From contig CAADUO010000052.1 in the NCBI GenBank assembly GCA_900752215.1, forward strand, positions 1 to 10,478: a DNA stretch of 10,478 bases, read 5' to 3'. Source of the DNA: an uncultured Collinsella sp. (GTDB taxonomy: Bacteria; Actinomycetota; Coriobacteriia; Coriobacteriales; Coriobacteriaceae). Position numbers and translations under genes: made by a program. The notes under the pieces were generated by a model that saw nothing but the letters and a program-made list of their open reading frames with translations, was not told the origin of the DNA and made no database searches. How positions within the stretch are numbered: the stretch's first letter is position 1; every line of letters begins with the position of its first letter. Shown here piece after piece: positions 7,707-10,478 of the stretch.

Positions 7707-7708
7707 CG

Positions 7709-8008
7709 CTAGTCCTCATCGAGGAATGATATAAGCTCATCAGCGTTGTTGAATGACGGGCTATCGTCCGGCAAAACCCCCAACTCATGAGCCTCGGCGA
7801 TCACCATGGCACGCCTCGTCGCCTCGTTGGGCACCTCCGCCCTTCCTACAATCTCAAAAGGAATCTTTCGCTGATTTACCAGCTGCCGAACGGCAAGATT
7901 GAGATAGGAATTGAGGCTGAGGCCGACCGAATCCAAGAACTCAGTCGCCTGCTCCTTGAGCCCCTCTTCGATGCGAACCGTCGTAGGCTTAACTGTTGCT
8001 GTAGACAT
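7709..8008 (-). CDS. RelB/DinJ family antitoxin (ribbon-helix-helix)
   Basis: The 99-residue partner of the downstream YafQ-like toxin. The start is fixed by AGGAGG six bases before the ATG at 8008; a longer in-frame reading up to 8101 has no such site. Residues about 8-50 (TTVRIEEGLKEQATEFL, then a GLSLNSYLNLAVRQLV helix and KIPFEI) fit the DinJ/RelB N-terminal DNA-binding and dimer domain. The acidic C-terminus (ADELISFLDED) would wrap the toxin. By family knowledge such antitoxins repress their own promoter, alone and with the toxin. A TATACT -10 box lies about 32 bases upstream. No terminator separates it from the LOG gene upstream, so some read-through from there is possible. Confidence 0.88.
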   Translation of the reverse strand: MSTATVKPTTVRIEEGLKEQATEFLDSVGLSLNSYLNLAVRQLVNQRKIPFEIVGRAEVPNEATRRAMVIAEAHELGVLPDDSPSFNNADELISFLDED

Positions 8009-8039
8009 TTGCGACCTCCTCGCTCTCGTCTTTTGCATC

Positions 8040-8045
8040 AGTATA
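8040..8045 (-). promoter_or_regulatory. -10 box of the toxin-antitoxin operon
   Basis: TATACT on the minus strand lies 31 bases before the antitoxin ATG. The -35 is weak at 17-18 base spacing. Direct copies of GCATCAG at 8035-8041 and 8077-8083 flank this promoter at a 42-base period (about four helical turns) and are possible autoregulatory sites. Confidence 0.45.
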
Positions 8046-8122
8046 CCCAATATAAACGGCAAACTGACGTTAGATAGCATCAGATTGCCATACATATTCA
8101 TGTCGCGGTGGGCACGATTGCT

Positions 8123-8881
8123 CTACATCAACCCGCTGAGCGCAATGTCGACGGCCTCGTTGAGGTCGTCGGTGATGTGCACCAGCTCCGGATCGAGCGG
8201 GCTGATCATACCGGCGCTCATCACCGGACCGTTAAGCCAGTCGAATAGGCCCTGCCAGTACTCGCCGCCCACCAGCACGAGCGGCATGCGCTTGACCTTG
8301 TGCGTCTGTACCAGCGTGAGTACCTCGAACATCTCGTCGAGCGTACCAAAACCTCCGGGAAACACGATGGCGCCCGAGCTGTACTTAACGAACATGGTTT
8401 TGCGCACAAAGAAGTAGCGGAAGTCCATACCGAGGTTTACGTATTTGTTGAGCCCCTGCTCGTGCGGCAGCTCGATACCCAGACCGACCGACTTGCCGTT
8501 GGCGCTCGCCGCTCCCCTGTTGGCCGCCTCCATAATGCCAGGGCCGCCGCCGGTGATAACCGCTACGCCGCGCTGGGCGATTTTGCGGCCGACCGTGCGC
8601 GCCGCTTTGTAGAGCGGATCGGTCTTGGGCGTGCGGGCGCTACCGAAGATGGTCACCGCAGGCCCGAGCTCGGCAAGTGCGCCAAAGCCATCGACAAACT
8701 CGGCCTGGATGCGCAGTACGCGCCACGGATCGGCATGCAGCCAGTCGGTCGACTCCTCGGGCGCCAGCAGGTTGGCGTAGGTGTTGTCCTTAGGAATCAT
8801 GGGGCCGCGCATGACCACGGGGCCGCGGCGGTACGTCTCGTCGTAGGCAGGCTCGCCCTCGACGTTCTCATTCTTAATCAT
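8123..8881 (-). CDS. LOG family protein (lysine decarboxylase-like fold)
   Basis: This 252-residue Rossmann-like protein shows GGGPGIMEAANRGA (111-124), R160-K161 in the FVRKTMF segment and PGGFGTLDE (175-183), the hallmarks of LOG/TIGR00730 proteins. Well-studied members are nucleoside 5'-monophosphate phosphoribohydrolases, such as cytokinin-activating LOG enzymes and bacterial PpnN-like nucleosidases. They were long misnamed lysine decarboxylases, and decarboxylase activity should not be assumed. The N-terminal 60 residues precede the core and include two short MRGPMIPKD-like segments. ATG at 8881 has AGGAG five bases upstream. An in-frame extension to 8983 would translate a terminator and is rejected. 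The ribosome binding site starts only six bases after the T-tract of a strong terminator, so expression probably depends on read-through or attenuation. The toxin-antitoxin pair follows downstream. Confidence 0.9.
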   Translation of the reverse strand: MIKNENVEGEPAYDETYRRGPVVMRGPMIPKDNTYANLLAPEESTDWLHADPWRVLRIQAEFVDGFGALAELGPAVTIFGSARTPKTDPLYKAARTVGRKIAQRGVAVITGGGPGIMEAANRGAASANGKSVGLGIELPHEQGLNKYVNLGMDFRYFFVRKTMFVKYSSGAIVFPGGFGTLDEMFEVLTLVQTHKVKRMPLVLVGGEYWQGLFDWLNGPVMSAGMISPLDPELVHITDDLNEAVDIALSGLM

Positions 8882-8897
8882 GGGTACTCCTATCGAG

Positions 8898-8945
8898 AAA
8901 AAGAAAAACGGGCGGGGTCGACGCCATGCGTCAAACACCCGCCCG
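8898..8945 (-). terminator. Strong intrinsic terminator abutting the LOG gene ribosome binding site
   Basis: On the minus strand CGGGCGGG (plus 8938-8945) pairs with CCCGCCCG (plus 8909-8916), an 8-bp GC stem. Inside is a second hairpin GACGC-ATG-GCGTC (8920-8932). The stem is followed by TTTTTCTTTTT (plus 8898-8908). It would end the tgt transcript. Its T-tract stops six bases before the LOG gene's AGGAG, leaving no room for a promoter in between. Confidence 0.9.
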
Positions 8946-9094
8946 AACATCAACCATTCGGTATGGTACCCACGCTGCATCACGCGCTTGCAAGCTATCG
9001 GTCAGCGGTCGCGCAGCCGGCGTCAGCGAATGTGACGAGCGGCTGCCGCTCAACCTTTGCCGTTGCTCACGCTCTGCAAGCATGTCTGTCGCCC
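8946..9094 (-). other. Non-coding leader between tgt and the LOG gene
   Basis: This stretch has no gene with a start and ribosome binding site. It holds a perfect GAGCGGC-T-GCCGCTC inverted repeat (9037-9051), the palindrome GCTTGCAAGC (8986-8995), two direct copies of GTCAGCG (9001-9007 and 9022-9028) and an ACCAT/ATGGT hairpin near 8950-8967. No convincing sigma70 promoter was found on the minus strand. With the adjacent terminator it could form an attenuator for the LOG gene, or simply be a long 3' UTR of tgt. Confidence 0.4.
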
Positions 9095-10234
<1,140 letters not shown>

Positions 10235-10271
10235 AAACTGGAACTCCTTGGTTGCGGTTCATACGCAAACC

Positions 10272-10277
10272 ATTATA
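10272..10277 (-). promoter_or_regulatory. Consensus -10 box of tgt
   Basis: A perfect TATAAT on the minus strand is placed 37 bases before the tgt ATG, giving a short leader of about 30 bases. No good -35 hexamer is seen at 16-18 base spacing. The stretch 10278-10366 upstream of it shows no gene or other clear element. Confidence 0.55.
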
Positions 10278-10366
10278 CGGGCAACCCGCAAGAAGCACCG
10301 ACTCGACAGAAACTGGCGCATTAAACGACTACTCCAGCAACACCGATGTTTTGACAACGTCAGCGA

Positions 10367-10466
10367 GCGGTCACCAGAGCGAACAAATTGGCATGAAAAG
10401 AGGACGGCATAGACCTTCTGGTCATGCCGCCCTCTTTAAATGACAAGTTGTCGCTCTGGTGACCGC
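10367..10466. repeat. 100-bp palindrome with bidirectional terminator core
   Basis: Perfect 16-base outer arms GCGGTCACCAGAGCGA (10367-10382) and its complement (10451-10466) enclose a second hairpin. That hairpin pairs AAAGAGG/CCTCTTT (10397-10403 with 10431-10437), CGGCAT/ATGCCG and GACC/GGTC around a TTCT loop, with one mismatch and one bulged A. It lies upstream of tgt, so on the minus strand it would end a gene to the right of the window. Confidence 0.8.
10396..10437 (-). terminator. Terminator core of the right-end palindrome
   Basis: The bulged stem has TTTT on its minus-strand 3' side (plus 10396-10399) and TTT on the plus side, so it can stop transcription in both directions. With convergent or upstream minus-strand genes outside the window, it would shield the tgt promoter. 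The U-tracts are short. Confidence 0.65.
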
Positions 10467-10478
10467 GCAGCGTCGAGC

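Noticed and set aside
8955..8980. T-box-like sequence in the LOG leader (GCGTGGGTACC resembles the tRNA-acceptor-binding box)
   Set aside because: The match has an insertion and a substitution, no specifier stem or AG-bulge motif was seen, and the downstream gene is not an amino-acid gene.
8882..8983. 34-residue in-frame N-terminal extension of the LOG protein
   Set aside because: It would be translated from the terminator stem and T-tract (giving FFFF), and the ATG at 8881 has its own AGGAG.

Overview
The window looks like chromosomal DNA from a GC-rich gut actinobacterium. Gene content, high-GC codon use, strong AGGAGG-type ribosome binding sites and a Tat-type lipoprotein PstS would fit the Coriobacteriia (for example Collinsella). 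That placement is inference from general knowledge, not a database match. All genes except one (the degV-family gene) are on the minus strand.

Layout from left to right: (1) 1-83 is non-coding, with a short CA run, a C14 homopolymer and a GC-rich hairpin. (2) 84-3743 is a complete high-affinity phosphate ABC transporter operon, read right to left as pstS-pstC-pstA-pstB, with overlapping or closely spaced genes. (3) 3744-4132 is non-coding: the pst leader with two small hairpins, a candidate sigma70 promoter with PHO-box-like hexamers upstream, the terminator of the next transcription unit, and a 102-bp imperfect palindrome. (4) 4133-6287 holds an M20 dipeptidase and a HAD phosphatase, probably one transcription unit. 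(5) A 156-bp divergent promoter region with a perfect TGTTGA-N4-TCAACA dyad separates the HAD gene from the plus-strand degV-family gene (6444-7304). (6) A second palindrome (7318-7384) lies between converging ends. (7) 7398-8008 is a type II toxin-antitoxin pair (DinJ/RelB-like antitoxin, YafQ/RelE-like toxin). (8) 8123-8881 is a LOG-family (lysine decarboxylase-like fold) protein. (9) 8882-9094 is a non-coding leader ending in a strong intrinsic terminator that sits directly on the LOG gene's ribosome binding site. (10) 9095-10234 is tgt, tRNA-guanine transglycosylase, with a consensus TATAAT -10. (11) 10367-10466 is a third palindrome with a bidirectional terminator core.

How the parts work together: PstS captures phosphate, PstC and PstA form the membrane channel and PstB powers it. 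The PHO-box-like repeats would make this a phosphate-starvation operon. The remaining genes are housekeeping or accessory functions (peptide turnover, phosphate-ester hydrolysis, fatty-acid binding, nucleotide salvage or cytokinin-type chemistry, queuosine tRNA modification) with no obvious shared pathway. No clearly new multi-gene system was found. The most unusual signals are non-coding: the terminator abutting the LOG gene's Shine-Dalgarno, and long palindromes at three transcription-unit borders.
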